A stretch of 64,000 nucleotides of DNA from Sepioteuthis lessoniana (taxonomy: Eukaryota; Mollusca; Cephalopoda; Myopsida; Loliginidae): contig OY757939.1 in NCBI GenBank assembly GCA_963585895.1, positions 54,924,085 to 54,988,084 of the forward strand, in the 5' to 3' direction. The notes beneath the pieces were generated by a model. The model had not been told where the DNA came from and ran no database searches. It saw nothing but the letters and a program-made list of their open reading frames with translations. Shown here piece after piece: positions 1 to 11,125 of the stretch. Each line of letters begins with the position of its first letter. The stretch's first letter is position 1. Position numbers and translations under genes: made by a program.

Positions 1-1396
1 ATATTGTAGAGATGACATCTACAGGGTAGAACGATAAAATTGTCGTCCAAAAGAAAACAACTCTACAGATTTATTTTAAAACTTTTATTGAAAAAATCAA
101 TTCAGGTAACTTGATTATATTGTAGAGATGACATCTACAGGGTAGAACGATAAAATTGTCGTCCAAAAGAAAACAACTCTACAGATTTATTTTAAAACTT
201 TTATTGAAAAAATCAATTCAGCTAACTTGATTATATTGTAGAGATGACATCTACAGGGTGAAACGATAAAATTGTCGTCCAAAAGAAAACAACTCTACAG
301 ATTTATTTTAAAACTTTTATTGAAAAAATCAATTCAGGTAACTTGATTATATTGTAGAGATGACATCTACAGGGTGAAACGATAAAATTGTCGTTCAAAA
401 GAAAACAAATCTACAGATTTATTTTAAAACTTTTATTGAAAAAATCAATTCAGGTAACTTGATTATATTGTAGAGCTGACATCTACAGGGTGAAACGATA
501 AAATTGTCGTTCAAAAGAAAACAACTCTACAGATTTATTTTAAAACTTTTATTGAAAAAAATCAATTCAGGTAACTTGATTATATTGTAGAGATGACATC
601 TACAGGGTGAAACGATAAAATTGTCGTCCAAAAAAAAACAACTCTACAGATTTATTTTAAAACTTTTATTGAAAAAATCAATTCAGGTAACTTGATTATA
701 TTGTAGAGATGACATCTACAGGGTGAAACGATAAAATTGTCGTCCTAAAGAAAACAACTCTACAGATTTATTTTAAAACTTTTATTGAAAAAATCAATTC
801 AGCTAACTTGATTATATTGTAGAGATGACATCTACAGGGTGAAACGATAAAATTGTCGTCCAAAAGAAAACAACTCTACAGATTTATTTTAAAACTTTTA
901 TTGAAAAAATGATGATGTAGTAGAGCTGACATCTACAGGGTGTAACGATAAAATTGTCGTTCAAAAGAAAACAACTCCACAGATTTATTCTAAAACTTTT
1001 ATTGAAAAAATCAATTCAGGTAACTTCATGATGTAGTAGAGCTGACATCTACAGGGCGAAACAATAAAATTGTTGTCCCAAAGAAAACAACACTACAGCT
1101 TTATTTTTAAAACTTTTATTGAAAAAATCAATTCAGGTAACTTGATTATGTTGTAGAGCTGACATCTACAGGGTGGAACGATAAAATTGTTGTCCAAAAG
1201 AAAACAACTCTACAGATTTATTTTAAAACTTTTATTGAAAAAATAAATTCAGGTAACCTGATTATGTAGTAGAGCTGACATCTACAGAGTGGAACGATAA
1301 AATTGTCGTCCTAAAGAAAACAACACTACAGCTTTATTTTAAAACTTTTATTGAAAAAATCAGTTCAGGTAACTTGATTATGTAGTAGATGTGACA
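1..1396. repeat. 116-bp tandem repeat array (about 12 units)
   Basis: Units restart at about 1, 117, 233 and 349, a period of 116 bp. Each contains GTAGAGATGACATCTACAGG followed by an AT-rich half ending in TTTTATTGAAAAAATCAATT. GATGACATCTAC is itself nearly self-complementary. The early units are almost identical, while units after about 900 diverge and one is shortened near 905-930. The array runs off the left edge of the window, so its full length is unknown. No coding sense is seen. Confidence 0.95.
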
Positions 1397-2551
1397 GTGC
1401 CATTAAAATATTTATCCCAGGACGGGAGTTTATTTTTCGCACGTGTGAAGTCGGGGCAGTCTGGCACTTGATCCCTCGCAAAAATAAGTTCCAGTTAAGA
1501 GTCCTTTCTCGGGCATATGGGAACTGGCAGATAATGTGGGGGGGGGTAACTTGGGGTTAGACTGACCACTGCTGGAAAGGGGTTTCCATTTTTCACGTTA
1601 AACACACCCACCAGACCACTTCGTCTTCCCACCCCAAGGATAATGGAAGATATGGGCCTCTAGGTTTAGATATAATATTATCATTTATCGTAGTCGACAA
1701 TTTCAATTTCCCGTGTAATGTTTTAAAAGGCGAATAAGACATTTAGCGAGAATAAATTGAGGCGAATGAAGCTGAAAAGGAACATGCAAAAAGAAGGCAA
1801 CTCGACAGGCAAACAACACAATGAATAAGTTTCGAAAGAGGAGACATCTAGAATATAACAAGGTTTTAATACGTGCGGACAAGCAAATAATTAAGGCGCC
1901 GGCTATATTACCAGCCGACAAGACGTAAATACAAATGTCTTTCTTTCTTCCTTTTTCTTTTCTTTCGTCTTTCTTTAAATTAAGAGAGAGAGAAAGAGAG
2001 AGAGAGTATACAATGGCAATACTTAGGAAGGGTGGGGGGAGAAAACGGTTTTACGGTGTACTAAGCTTTTTCGACGGATTTCTTCGCAGAGTATTTTCTT
2101 TAACGGATTAGTGGGATTCTATGGAGCTCAGTTTGAAGGCATCTGCTATCTCCTGTCCAAGAGCTCTATTTCGCTTCTTCTCTCGGAGTTTTGGCGACAG
2201 TGTCAACACATCTTGTCACACCAACAGCTGTCCTAAAACTTTCTTTCTCTATTTCCTCTGACGAAAAGGGATACTTCCGCTTTAGGGTTCTGGCCAATCA
2301 TTTAGCCACTTTCTTCTTCCCTCACCCTGTCAGGCGATTCGTTCAGACTACTATCTCTATCCACCCAGGTGAGGTTATGGAGTACAGTTAGCTTGACCTA
2401 CATTCATTACTTCCTTCAACAGGCCGGCCGAAGTTGACCTACATTCCTTATTCCTCCTTTTAACGGTCTGGCTTTGAGGCCTGTTAATTCAAACACAGAA
2501 GGGGTAGGGGAAATTTCTTATTTCTCTCCTCTGAGTGGGAGACCACGTGAC
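1397..2551. other. Unique segment interrupting the 116-bp array
   Basis: This 1.15-kb stretch separates the main 116-bp array from a last isolated unit. It is less AT-rich than the array, with a G-run near 1538 and a pyrimidine tract followed by a GA-rich run at about 1930-2010. GTGACA occurs near both edges, which would fit a short target duplication, but I find no terminal inverted repeat and no recognisable protein. Short ORFs here show no family features. It may be an unrecognised insertion or simply array-flanking DNA. Confidence 0.4.
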
Positions 2552-2692
2552 ATTGAGCTGACATCTACAGGGTGAAATGATGAAATTGTCGTCCTAAAGA
2601 AAACAACACTACAGCTTTATTCTAAAACTTTTATTGAAAAAATAAATTCAGGTAACTTGATTATGTAGTATAGCTGACATCTACATATATAT
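2552..2692. repeat. Isolated 116-bp repeat unit (diverged)
   Basis: This is one full unit plus the start of another of the array at the left end: GAGCTGACATCTACAGGGTG, then the AT-rich half, then a second TAGCTGACATCTAC. It resembles the diverged late units rather than the homogeneous early ones, as expected of an array edge. Confidence 0.85.
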
Positions 2693-2805
2693 TATTTGGT
2701 TTGGTTGGGTTTTATGGCACATCAACCATTCTAGGTTATTTAATGCCAAAATCCTTTTATACATATATATTAAACATATGATTTGTAAACACATTTTGTC
2801 AATAA
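2693..2805 (-). repeat. Solo copy of the shared SINE 3' tail
   Basis: On the + strand this reads GGTTTTATGGCACATCAACC followed by GGTTATTTAATGCC. It is the reverse complement of the tail seen at the 3' end of the SINE at 9897-10285. The copy has no tRNA-like head, and the same form recurs at the far right end of the window. Confidence 0.7.
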
Positions 2806-2910
2806 CATTTTCCAAAAAGCCTAAGCTTTTTTTTGCACACAGTTAAATGGTTTCTAGCATTTCTATCCAACATGAAAAATTCTATTCATTATTAATCATT
2901 TGTTTGATAG

Positions 2911-3131
2911 AGGTGCCCGTGGTGTAATGGTTATCGTCGTGGGAAATGGACACGGCGACTCGAGTTCAAATCCTGGCCAAAGCTGATTATATTTAGGACA
3001 GACTAAATTCTTCAGCCTTGGTGAAGCAACTAGTCTAGGAGAAGGAAAACATAGGCCATCATCAAACTCCGCTTAAAAAAATTGACCTTGTGTCATATAC
3101 TGCCCGAGGTGGGGAGGGGTTGGGTAAATAG
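2911..3131 (+). mobile_element. tRNA-derived SINE, type A
   Basis: The head has a pol III A box (TGGTGTAATGG) and a B box (GAGTTCAAATCC) spaced as in a tRNA gene, with a non-tRNA body behind. The body includes GCAACTAGTCTAGGAGAAGG and a 3' part with TTGACCTTGTGTCAT. Relatives lie at 6842-7068, 61960-62040 and 63378-63545. It is not a functional tRNA gene, because acceptor and anticodon arms do not pair well. Confidence 0.8.
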
Positions 3132-3445
3132 GATTAATCATTTGTTTGTGCGCAGTGAAATGGTTACAAGTATTACTATTTAACACTAATTCTATTTAAC
3201 ATTCGTTTACACACAGTTAAATGGTTCCAAGTATTGCAATATATCACTAACAATTCAATTAAATATCAGTCATTTGTTTACACACAGTTAAATGGTTCCA
3301 AGTATTGCAATATATCACTAACAATTCAATTAAATATCAGTCATTTGTTTACACACAGTTAAATGATCAAACAGTTCTATTTCTAACAATTCAATTTAAT
3401 GTAAGTCATTTGTTTGTACACAGTTTAAATGTCAAAGAGTTCTAT

Positions 3446-3672
3446 TTGACCCATAGATAGGAACCTATCAAGTACTACCACTCCGAACCAGAGTGGACCT
3501 GGGAGGAATGGCAATGAAGGGGTACTCCACATTCTCCAAAGCCCCAAGACTGGAGCCTCACCATCAGAGTGTTTAATGTCGTATGCAGAACAGTTGTGGG
3601 GCGATCTTATCCCTCTGCAGAGACGCAGTCGGTGTATTCTGCAGCCGCAGTCGACTGGGCTGACAGATATTA
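3446..3672 (+). repeat. Dispersed repeat family E
   Basis: This interspersed repeat is marked by AGAGTGGACCTGGGAGGAAT, then GGGGTACTCCACATTCTCCA, then CTCTGCAGAGACGCAGTC. A reverse-oriented copy lies at 62055-62283, a diverged copy at 19677-19870, and partial copies at about 15485-15600, 25500-25640 and 26560-26640. No ORF or tRNA-like promoter is visible. The class is unknown; it may be the body of a larger SINE or a non-autonomous element. Confidence 0.65.
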
Positions 3673-3745
3673 TATGGGCTGTATTGAGAAAAAAATGTTG
3701 AATGCTAAAATTCTAATAATCTGAATCATGCGTAGAGTAAATTAC

Positions 3746-3746
<1 letters not shown>

Positions 3747-3787
<41 letters not shown>
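3747..3787. repeat. (TA)n microsatellite
   Basis: A perfect TA run directly abuts the foldback element that begins at 3788. Confidence 0.95.
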
Positions 3788-3791
<4 letters not shown>

Positions 3792-3961
3792 GCAGGTTTG
3801 ATGAAATTATAAAGACATGTATTGTCTATATAATTTTATTAGGATCCTTTCAAGTTTCCTGACTCGTGCTTTGGTTTTAGGTTGGATTTGTTTGATGAAT
3901 TTACCAATATTGTCCCGAGCGCTTTCGGTCCCCTCATAGGCCATCATCAAACCTGCTTAAA
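3788..3961 (-). mobile_element. Foldback element with Penelope-like motif
   Basis: The ends are inverted repeats: CAAGCAGGTTTGATGA at the left and TCATCAAACCTGCTTAA at the right. On the minus strand the right half contains TTTGATGATGGCC, a short loop, then GGACCGAAAGCGCTCGG. That layout resembles the degenerate hammerhead-type core carried by many Penelope-like retroelements, but the conserved C of the core is not met. Microsatellites flank it on both sides. The class is an inference. Confidence 0.35.
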
Positions 3962-3980
3962 CGAAGGACTGCTACCTAAC

Positions 3981-4036
<56 letters not shown>
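3981..4036. repeat. (CA)n(TA)n compound microsatellite
   Basis: A CA run passes directly into a TA run. Confidence 0.95.
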
Positions 4037-4040
<4 letters not shown>

Positions 4041-4362
4041 ACTCTTATTGAATGTCCCGAACAAGGAACATCTTATTAACTTTTTTGTTTAACTTTTCTT
4101 GAATATAAGAATTAAGAAAGAAATAAACTCTCCATGTTCTACTCTTCCAGAGTCAAGTGCCTTCGACTATCCTTTGGTTGGCAAGAACGAGTTATGGGTT
4201 TTATGTCCAGACAAATTAACGAGTCAATAGTTAAGCCGATAGATATATTTGATTTAACAATCTAATTCTAATCTTTGAGTGTACTTAAATGCATTGAAAA
4301 GGAAGTAGAAGATATTGAAAAAGAATTTCCTTTCGTAAAGTCGACGCCTTTTTCAATGATTA

Positions 4363-4425
4363 GGTTGGTTGGTATTGGTTTCTTTGTCTCATAGCATATC
4401 AACCTTTTGGGTTATTTAACGCTAT
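4363..4425 (-). repeat. Solo copy of the shared SINE 3' tail (diverged)
   Basis: The sequence TTGGTTTCTTTGTCTCATAG, then CATATCAACC, then GGGTTATTTAACGC matches the reverse complement of the SINE type B tail at 10230-10285. There is no head. Confidence 0.6.
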
Positions 4426-4549
4426 TTTATCTTTCTAATTTACAACGTCTGTTGGATTGAATCATTTATTACTAAGTGCAAGAATAAACAGCAATAACCC
4501 AATGACACGCAACAGTTGATACCCGGTTGTAACAAAAATCAATAATAAA

Positions 4550-5131
4550 ACTATTGTTATATAATTGCGGAGTGATTTTTTTTTCGTTAATCATTTTTGT
4601 TAGTTGTATCTTATCATTCGGTTTCATTAGGCCTTGAACTATTCGGCTCTTAGTGCAGGTGTTCACGCTCGTGCGCAGAGGATGTGGCAATCACAAATGT
4701 CATAATAAAAAGCCCAGATAGGAAATGACTGGGGTGTGAATGACGTCATGCCTGGAAGCGATGGGCTGAGAATTTTGGTGATTTTTGAAAAAAGCAGTTA
4801 GTTGAGATTTGAACCTGGGCGAGGGCAATCCAGCTAAGAGCTACGGGATGGGGGGCGCGTTTGTTGGGTCAGTGAGTTGAGATTCGAACCTGGGCGAGGC
4901 CAGTCCAGTTGTGGGCTACGGGATGCGCGTTTGTTGAGTCAGTTGAGATTTGACTTTGGGCGAGGGCAAGCCTGCTGGGGGTCGACTGAAAGACGATGTA
5001 GGAGCAGTCAGCATAGTAAAAATTGTGTGTCTCACTCTCTTCGTATCGAAAAACTAAAAGTAAAAAAAAGTTAATAAACGTTTCGTACCTGAACTAAAGA
5101 AAGTCGTCAGTGTTTCGGGATTTCCCTGCAT
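4550..5131 (+). repeat. LTR-like repeat, left arm of an inverted pair
   Basis: This matches 5515-6011 in reverse complement over nearly its whole length, with shared landmarks TTGTTATATAATTGCGGA, TAGGAAATGA, CTCAGCCCATCGCTTCC-type sequence and a terminal GTGTTTCGGGATT. A polyadenylation-like AATAAACGTTTCGTACC lies near the 3' end. Inside are about three imperfect tandem copies of a segment of roughly 65 bp containing GAGATTCGAACCTGGGCGAG. The layout suggests an old solo LTR or similar terminal repeat. It is a fossil, and the class is an inference. Confidence 0.5.
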
Positions 5132-5189
5132 CTGAATATTTTACGTATTCGTATTTTGGCTATGCTACACTATTTCTGCTTATTACACC

Positions 5190-5380
5190 AATGCCAAAGC
5201 CATCTTTGTAGATGACCAGTAGTGGTACTTTCAAACTCATGACTGGGGGATTGGCGTGAGGGATTTTATACTTTTCCCAAGAGTTTTAACTTGACCGTGT
5301 AGGGCGACTAGAGTTCGAACTCACTTACTATGACGTTGCAGTCCAGCGCCTTAACCAGTACGTTACGGGGACTCCCCTTA
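5190..5380 (-). mobile_element. tRNA-derived SINE, type B (antisense)
   Basis: Read on the minus strand, a head starting GGAGTCCCCGTAACGTACTG carries an A-box-like segment and the B box GAGTTCGAACTC, followed by the type B body with the AGTAGTGGTACT-type segment. It sits between the two arms of the 4550-6011 inverted pair, so it inserted there or was trapped there. Confidence 0.75.
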
Positions 5381-5514
5381 ATGGTTAGGATACGTACTAT
5401 ATTACGCTTATGTAGAAGGGTTTGGGTTTTTTTTTTTACTTCGTTTATTTGTTTAACTGTTTATCAACTCCTGAGTGCTTCTTGGAAATATGTAATATAG
5501 CCATGATATGCATG

Positions 5515-6011
5515 GAGAATCCCGAAACACTTGGCGACTCTCTTTAGTTCAGGTACGAAACGTTTATTGACTTCTTGAGTTTAGTCTTTCCACACGAAGG
5601 GAGAGGGACACAATTTTTTACTATGCTGACCGTTCCATCTGACCCAACAAACGCGCGGCGCATCCCGTAGACCTAACTGGACAAGCCTCGCCCAGGTCCG
5701 AATCTCAACTCGCTTCGTCCAGCGTCAGATCTCAACTCACTGCTTTTTTTCAAAAATCATCAAAATTCTCAGCCCATCGCTTCCGGGCATGACATCACAC
5801 ACTCCCCAGTCTCATTTCCTATCTGGGGTTTTTATTATGACATTCGTGATTGTCACATCCTTCGCGCGCAAGCGTGAACACATGCACTCAATGTGTGCAC
5901 CTGCACGTGCACTAATTCGAACAGTTCCAAGCCTAACCAAACAGAATGATAAGATATAACCAACGAAAAATGATAATATAAAAAAAAATCCTTCCGCAAT
6001 TATATAACAAA
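5515..6011 (-). repeat. LTR-like repeat, right arm of an inverted pair
   Basis: This is the reverse-complement partner of 4550-5131, starting AATCCCGAAACACTTGGCGA and running out to GGAAGGATT near 6000 on the other strand. It is shorter and diverged, with fewer internal tandem copies than its partner, so the two are old or separately inserted rather than a fresh duplication. The 3' ends of the two arms face each other across about 380 bp. Confidence 0.5.
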
Positions 6012-6125
6012 TACACATGCTCAAGTCGAATCTCTGCCACATAGCATGAAGCAAGCAGCAAGAAGTACTGGTCTGTGCAATAACTCGGATAAATTTGTTT
6101 TACTCTAGATGGTGCCATCTAAGCT

Positions 6126-6530
6126 TCAGAAATTCGTAGACCATTTTGCATACCTCGGTAGCAATATCACATCTACCGAAATAGGTATCAACGTATGCAT
6201 AAGTAAAGCATGGACTCGTAGAGTTATCGACCATGTGGAAATCTGATCTCTCTTATATAATAAAATGAGAAGTTTTCCAAACTGTAGCTATGTCAGTACA
6301 ACTGTATGTTTGCACCACTTGGGCTCTATGGAAACACTTTGAGAAAATGCTAAATAGGAATTACACAACGATGTTGCATGCTGTTTAGAATAAATCCAAG
6401 AAACAGAACCATACAAAACAGTAGTTATACGGCCATTTATCTCCCATCTCACAAACCATCCAAGACGAGCAAGACATGCTGGGCACTGCCGGTGTAAATA
6501 AGGACGAACTCTTAAAAGATGGTCTCCTAT
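6126..6530 (+). mobile_element. RTE-like LINE fragment, heavily decayed
   Basis: Read on the + strand in changing frames it gives VDHFAYLGSN, SKAWTRR and, further on, RARHAGHC. These match in order the distal reverse-transcriptase region of the LINE fragments at 25820, 28078 and 28823. Many stops and frameshifts break it. It is the most decayed of the four copies and has no recognisable 5' part or clean 3' tail. Confidence 0.75.
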
Positions 6531-6841
6531 TGACTCCTTCATTTGGATACACTAGTCTATAACTTATAAAAATCTTATATTTATCGATACTGTGCAAATA
6601 CTGGATGCTGTCTAGACAACTTAACAAAAGTGAGTGACGGATGGTGATAGGTATTCAAACGAATTTGTGCCGTTGGTACGCATGAATGATGATGCCGTGA
6701 TTTAATTCATTGTCATTGTAAATGTTTGATCGTAATCTTCAAAGGAATTTATGTTTGATAAAGTTTCGCAATAAAATCTGTTCTTTCGCTGTTGATAGCA
6801 TTCAAACTATACTTAACACTTGGTACACACACACATAAACA

Positions 6842-7068
6842 AACCTGTGGTGTAATGGTTATCGTCGTAGGAAACGGACACGAAGACACGAGTTCAAATC
6901 CTCGACGAGACTGTTTGTATTTCTTATAACGCTCCAATTATTCTCCCTCCAGCTATGGGTAAATAGTTGGGTTGACTGGGTTCTTTAGCCGTGGTTAGGC
7001 AACTAGTCTAGGAGAAGGAAAACTCTTAATTCAAATCTGTTAAACTGCTTACAAATTTACTATCCACA
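6842..7068 (+). mobile_element. tRNA-derived SINE, type A
   Basis: The head has TGGTGTAATGGTTATCGTCG (A box included) and the B box GAGTTCAAATCC, with a body containing GACTGGGTTCTTTAGCCGTG and CTAGTCTAGGAGAAGG. It closely matches the copy at 2911. Its 3' end abuts the Ty3/gypsy fossil. Confidence 0.8.
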
Positions 7069-7069
7069 G

Positions 7070-9610
7070 TGGATATCATTGTGTACACTTTTTTATCACC
7101 AATTTTCTTTGTGTTTCTAGGGGAATTATCAGATCCCCATTACAAATCACTTCATGTTCTATCGTTAACTTATGTTTTATTTCTTTGTAGGGTCTCTCCG
7201 CCCGGGAGCAATTTACCCATATGTTTTTCTTAATTCTTGATGTTATCCTACTTAGTATTCGATCATGTCTAGTTTCCACAGCCATTCTATTTAAAGACAA
7301 AACACCAGTCTCTACCCAATGTAAAAATGTATCTTCAAATTTTTTTCTGTTTTAACTTTTGACCCCTTGTAAAATCGCAATCTTGATAGTGCACCTACGT
7401 GTGAAATTGAATTTCCTTTGACATATTCCATATCAAAGTCAAATGTCATTAATCTTATTGCTCATCTTAGTATTCTCGATGTCGTGACTTTGGGTAATTC
7501 TTTTCTTGGATTGAATATAAACTCTAATGGTCTATGATCACTTCTCAAAAGAAATATTTTTCCGATTAAAAATTGTCAGGCTCTTGTGATTGTCCACACA
7601 ATGGCCAATGCTTCTTTCTCTATATTTGAATAATTAAATTCAATGTGCGTTTGTCTCCTTGATAAACATATTACTGGATGTCATTCTTGTGATAATATTC
7701 CAGATATTGAATGTTCGCTTGCATTCGTGGTTAACGTAATGTCTTTAGGATCAAAAAATTTCACTACTGGTTTCTTTGCCATGATTACTTTTAATCTATC
7801 AAAAGCTTTTTGTTGTTTCTCTGACCAGATAAATTCAACATTCTTTTTTATTAAATTTGCAAACGGCTCAGTCAAGTCCGCATATTTTGGTACATATTGC
7901 CTGTAGAAATTCACTAAACCCAGAAAAGATTCAAGTTCTTTTTTATTTGTTGGGTACCTATTTTTTGTATTCTTTCTATCAAGGCTTGGTCTGGTGATAT
8001 ACCTTCTTTTGAAATGGAATAACCTAAAAATGATATTTAACTACAATTGCTTACGCATTTCTTTTTTCATTTGTTGTCATTCCAACGTTTTTTAAGTTAT
8101 TCAAGACGATGTCGGTTTTTTTCTAATTCATTTTCATTAGTAGCTCCTATGCATAAAATATGCATTAGTAGCTCCTATGCAGATATCTTGGTAACAAACC
8201 ATATTTTTTATATCTTATCCATATGGTATCCTTCTCCATTTCAATAACCCTATTGGCGTATTTATCGTCGTTACTTCTTTGAAGTTATTGACTATTGTTA
8301 TTTGGTGGTATACCGTTTTCAAATTTATTTTTGTAAAAACGCTCATACCTGCCAGTGTATGAAATCCAACTTCAACATTACGTATAGGATATGAATCCGA
8401 GCGAACTTTGTGATTTACGCCTATTTCATAATCTCCACATATAAATATGTCTTCATCTGACTTTCTTAAAACTACAATGGGTGATGCCCACTTGCTACCC
8501 CCGGGGGAACATGTTCAAGAAGGTTCTGTTCTATTAATTTTCGTAGTTTTGCGACTACTAATGACAACAAATGCAATGGCAATTTTCGTGTCTTATAATA
8601 AAAGGGGTTAATATTTTCTTTTTATTTTAAACTCGCTTTTTTAAAAAAAAATTCCGGTTTTTCCATTTTTATCTCATTAATTTCGTAGAATTAATTTTAA
8701 GCACAGCGTTTCCAAAAAGTGCGTGGTTCTTTTTACAAATCATAACAATTTGAAGTATTAGTTCAAATTTATCTTCTCGCTCCAAGGAACCTTCAAAGTA
8801 TCCTAAAGATTTTATGACCCACCCATCAAATTGTCGGAGTTGTGAACTACTCTTTCGTAAAGTTGGTTTTCCAATGCGTTCCCAGAAACTTTTTGTGATA
8901 AGCGTTTCCTCACTGCCTTTATCCATTTGCATATCCAAATCGAAGTTGTTCATTTTAACTTTCAGTAAAATATCTTTTTTCTTTTGTTCAATTTTTTCTA
9001 CCTTTTTGTTTCTGTTTTTTACTGAAAAGACTTCCATATTGGTTTCGTTTTCTTCAACTCTTTCAACATTTTTTCTTTTTTAATTCGTATACAACTTAAA
9101 AATGGTTCTTTTTAAAGCAATTTGTGCAAGTTTTCCCAAATTCTGGGCATTTTTCCCTTTTTATTTCATGTTCACGTCCACAATACCATGGTAAGTATCG
9201 CCGAATATTTGTTCATTGGATTGACTTTTATCACAGTTGTATTTCTGTATTAATTCTTGTTGCTATATAAAGTCAATGCATGTATTTAATGACGTATTTC
9301 CTATTTGTAATTATTCTATTATTTTATATCGGTGTGATGCATTGTACATACCTTCAATTAACCTTAATTGAATTAAGTCCTTTTCAATCGTCTGTTCTTC
9401 ATGTCCAAGTTTTTCAAACTCGCAATATCTACTCGCATTTCGTAAACGGTGTAGATATTTTATGATTGGTTCGTCAATTTCTTGTTTCATCGACATGGAC
9501 TTCGTTCTTTTTGCCATGGCCAACATTTTCTTGTGCCTTATATTTCTTCTTATGATCTGACTTATTTTTTCAAAATCAAGCTTATATTTGTCTCTGCTTC
9601 CCACCAGACA
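7070..9610 (-). mobile_element. Ty3/gypsy retrotransposon fossil, broken
   Basis: On the minus strand, recognisable parts occur in the family order. There is a capsid-like Gag segment (about 9604-9311), a CCHC zinc-knuckle stretch (about 9200-9100), a retropepsin-like protease region (about 9037-8669), reverse transcriptase (about 8500-7700), RNase H (about 7700-7400), and the linker leading toward integrase (about 7300-7076). The reading frame is interrupted several times and the element stops before the integrase core. I found no flanking LTRs. It is an old, clearly dead internal fragment, and the region adds no host gene. Confidence 0.85.
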
Positions 9611-9896
9611 GTACTGAACACAAGGTCAAATGATCCGAAGGTCGGATTATAGTGGGGGGTTGGGAAAGGGATGGTCGTGCACGAGCCGAGGCTGGAGCCT
9701 TGCTGGACGATGTGATTTTCATATAGATGAGGAGAGAAAAGGTGGATTCATGCCTTCCTCAAGAGCATCAGCGCGATATGAAACATAAACAACCTCCTTC
9801 AGTATTAGAACGCGAATCACCGAGTTTATTAATGCACTTCTTTGCACTGAAAAATGTTTTTATTAAACTCGAATCTCATTAAAGACAAGGGGGGGG

Positions 9897-10285
9897 TTCT
9901 TGTGGTGTAATGGTTAAAGTGATGGACTGCGGAATCGTAGTAAGCGAGTTCGTACTCCAGTCTCGCTATTACATTCACTTTCGGGCAAATACCCTTGGGA
10001 AAGGTATGAATTCCCTTATCCCCCCAGCTATGGGTTAAATAGTACTACTACTGTTCTTCTAGGATAATGGCTTTGGCATTAAATAACCTACAAAGGTTGA
10101 TATGCCATTAAACAAAGAAACCAAACCATGTTCACTTTCGGGCAAATACCCTTGGGAAAGGTATGAACCCCCTTATCCTCCCAGCTATGGGTTAAATAGT
10201 ACCACTACTGTTCTTCTAGGAGAATGGCTTTGGCATTAAATAACCTACAAAGGTTGATATGCCATTAAACAAAGAAACCAAAATC
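9897..10285 (+). mobile_element. tRNA-derived SINE, type B, with duplicated body
   Basis: The head is TTCTTGTGGTGTAATGGTTA (A box TGGTGTAATGG), followed by GCGAGTTCGTACTCC at the B-box position. The body starting TTCACTTTCGGGCAAATACC and its tail GGCATTAAATAACCTACAAA both occur twice, from about 9976 and again from about 10132, a direct duplication of about 156 bp. The tail ends TGATATGCCATTAAACAAAG. This is the best reference copy of type B in the window. Confidence 0.85.
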
Positions 10286-10560
10286 ATTAAAGACAAATTT
10301 TAAAATATAAGTATTCGTTTCTTATGTGAAAAAACAATTTTATATAAGATTTTCCTTCAGTTCTAAGTCTTTTATACTTTAAAACTGTTATTTATTTGAC
10401 AATTTTTGTTGAATGTCATTTTTTTTTTTTTTTGCAAGCACGAAAGTAAGCCTATAAAATGAATGGCAAATCAAAATGACAAATTACTTTAGGGTTGTTT
10501 CGTTATTTGGTTTGATTTGCCATACATCTTAATGTCATAATCCATAATTGCAAGCATGAT

Positions 10561-10686
10561 GCTTTTCCCAAACTTATTAGTCCGAAAGTGAACGTAATAG
10601 TACGACTTGGGTTTGAATTCGCTTACTTCAAGGCTGCAATCTTGCACGTTAACCATTATGTCATAGGAACTTCTCCTCTTCATTGT
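10561..10686 (-). mobile_element. tRNA-derived SINE, type B, head only (antisense)
   Basis: Read on the minus strand it runs from a head with CATAATGGTTAACGTGCAAG through GCGAATTCAAACCCAAGTCG and ends near CGTTCACTTTCGG, so the 3' body and tail are missing. Confidence 0.7.
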
Positions 10687-10789
10687 TTATAGAGTGCACC
10701 TTGCCTGATGTGATAATAATGCACGCGCTAATCTCGCAGATTAAGCGTGAGTTCGATTCTTACGGACTGCTTAATATTTATGGTCTTGT

Positions 10790-11053
10790 ACCAAGCTTAT
10801 TAAATGGCTCCTTTATTGGTTATTCGTCTATAGCTCTCCTACTAGGGCGTCTTATGTGGTGTGATGATTATTAGGCTAGACTAGCAGACTATTACGAGTG
10901 AGTTCAAGTCTCACTGAGTGTCCCATACATCTGACTTCGTGTCACAACTAAACAAAGCTCAGTGAATAGTTATAGTTCAATTAGCTTTCCTAATCGGACG
11001 TAAGTTTCGTTTTAATTTAAAACTAATCCATTTTGGCTGTAGTAAAAAAAATT
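10790..11053 (+). mobile_element. tRNA-derived SINE, type D, in a composite repeat
   Basis: TGGTGTGATGATTATTAGGC (A-box-like) and GAGTTCAAGTCTCACTGAG (B box) mark a tRNA-like head preceded by TTTATTGGTTATTCGTCTAT. The same order, including the upstream segment and the downstream foldback at 11055-11125, recurs at 22070-22457. The whole arrangement therefore behaves as one repeat of about 340-390 bp. Confidence 0.7.
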
Positions 11054-11054
11054 A

Positions 11055-11125
11055 TGTCCCACAATAGTTATTACGTTAACATATATTTTTCTGACAATAA
11101 ATGTATCAAGTATTATGGGACAGAA
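11055..11125 (+). mobile_element. Miniature foldback element (MITE-like), copy 1
   Basis: This 71-bp element has inverted ends TGTCCCACAATAGTTAT and AAGTATTATGGGACAGA. It belongs to the same family as the copies at 22390, 22807, 22943 and 25423. There is no coding capacity. Confidence 0.65.

Noticed and set aside
2911-2990. Functional tRNA gene
   Set aside because: A and B boxes are present but the arms do not fold into a cloverleaf, and the same head is attached to a SINE body here and in other copies.
4877-5074. 65-codon ORF rich in Arg and Gly
   Set aside because: It is a translation of the internal tandem segment of the LTR-like repeat.
7643-9465. Plus-strand ORFs of 61-89 codons
   Set aside because: They are shadows of the minus-strand Ty3/gypsy fossil.
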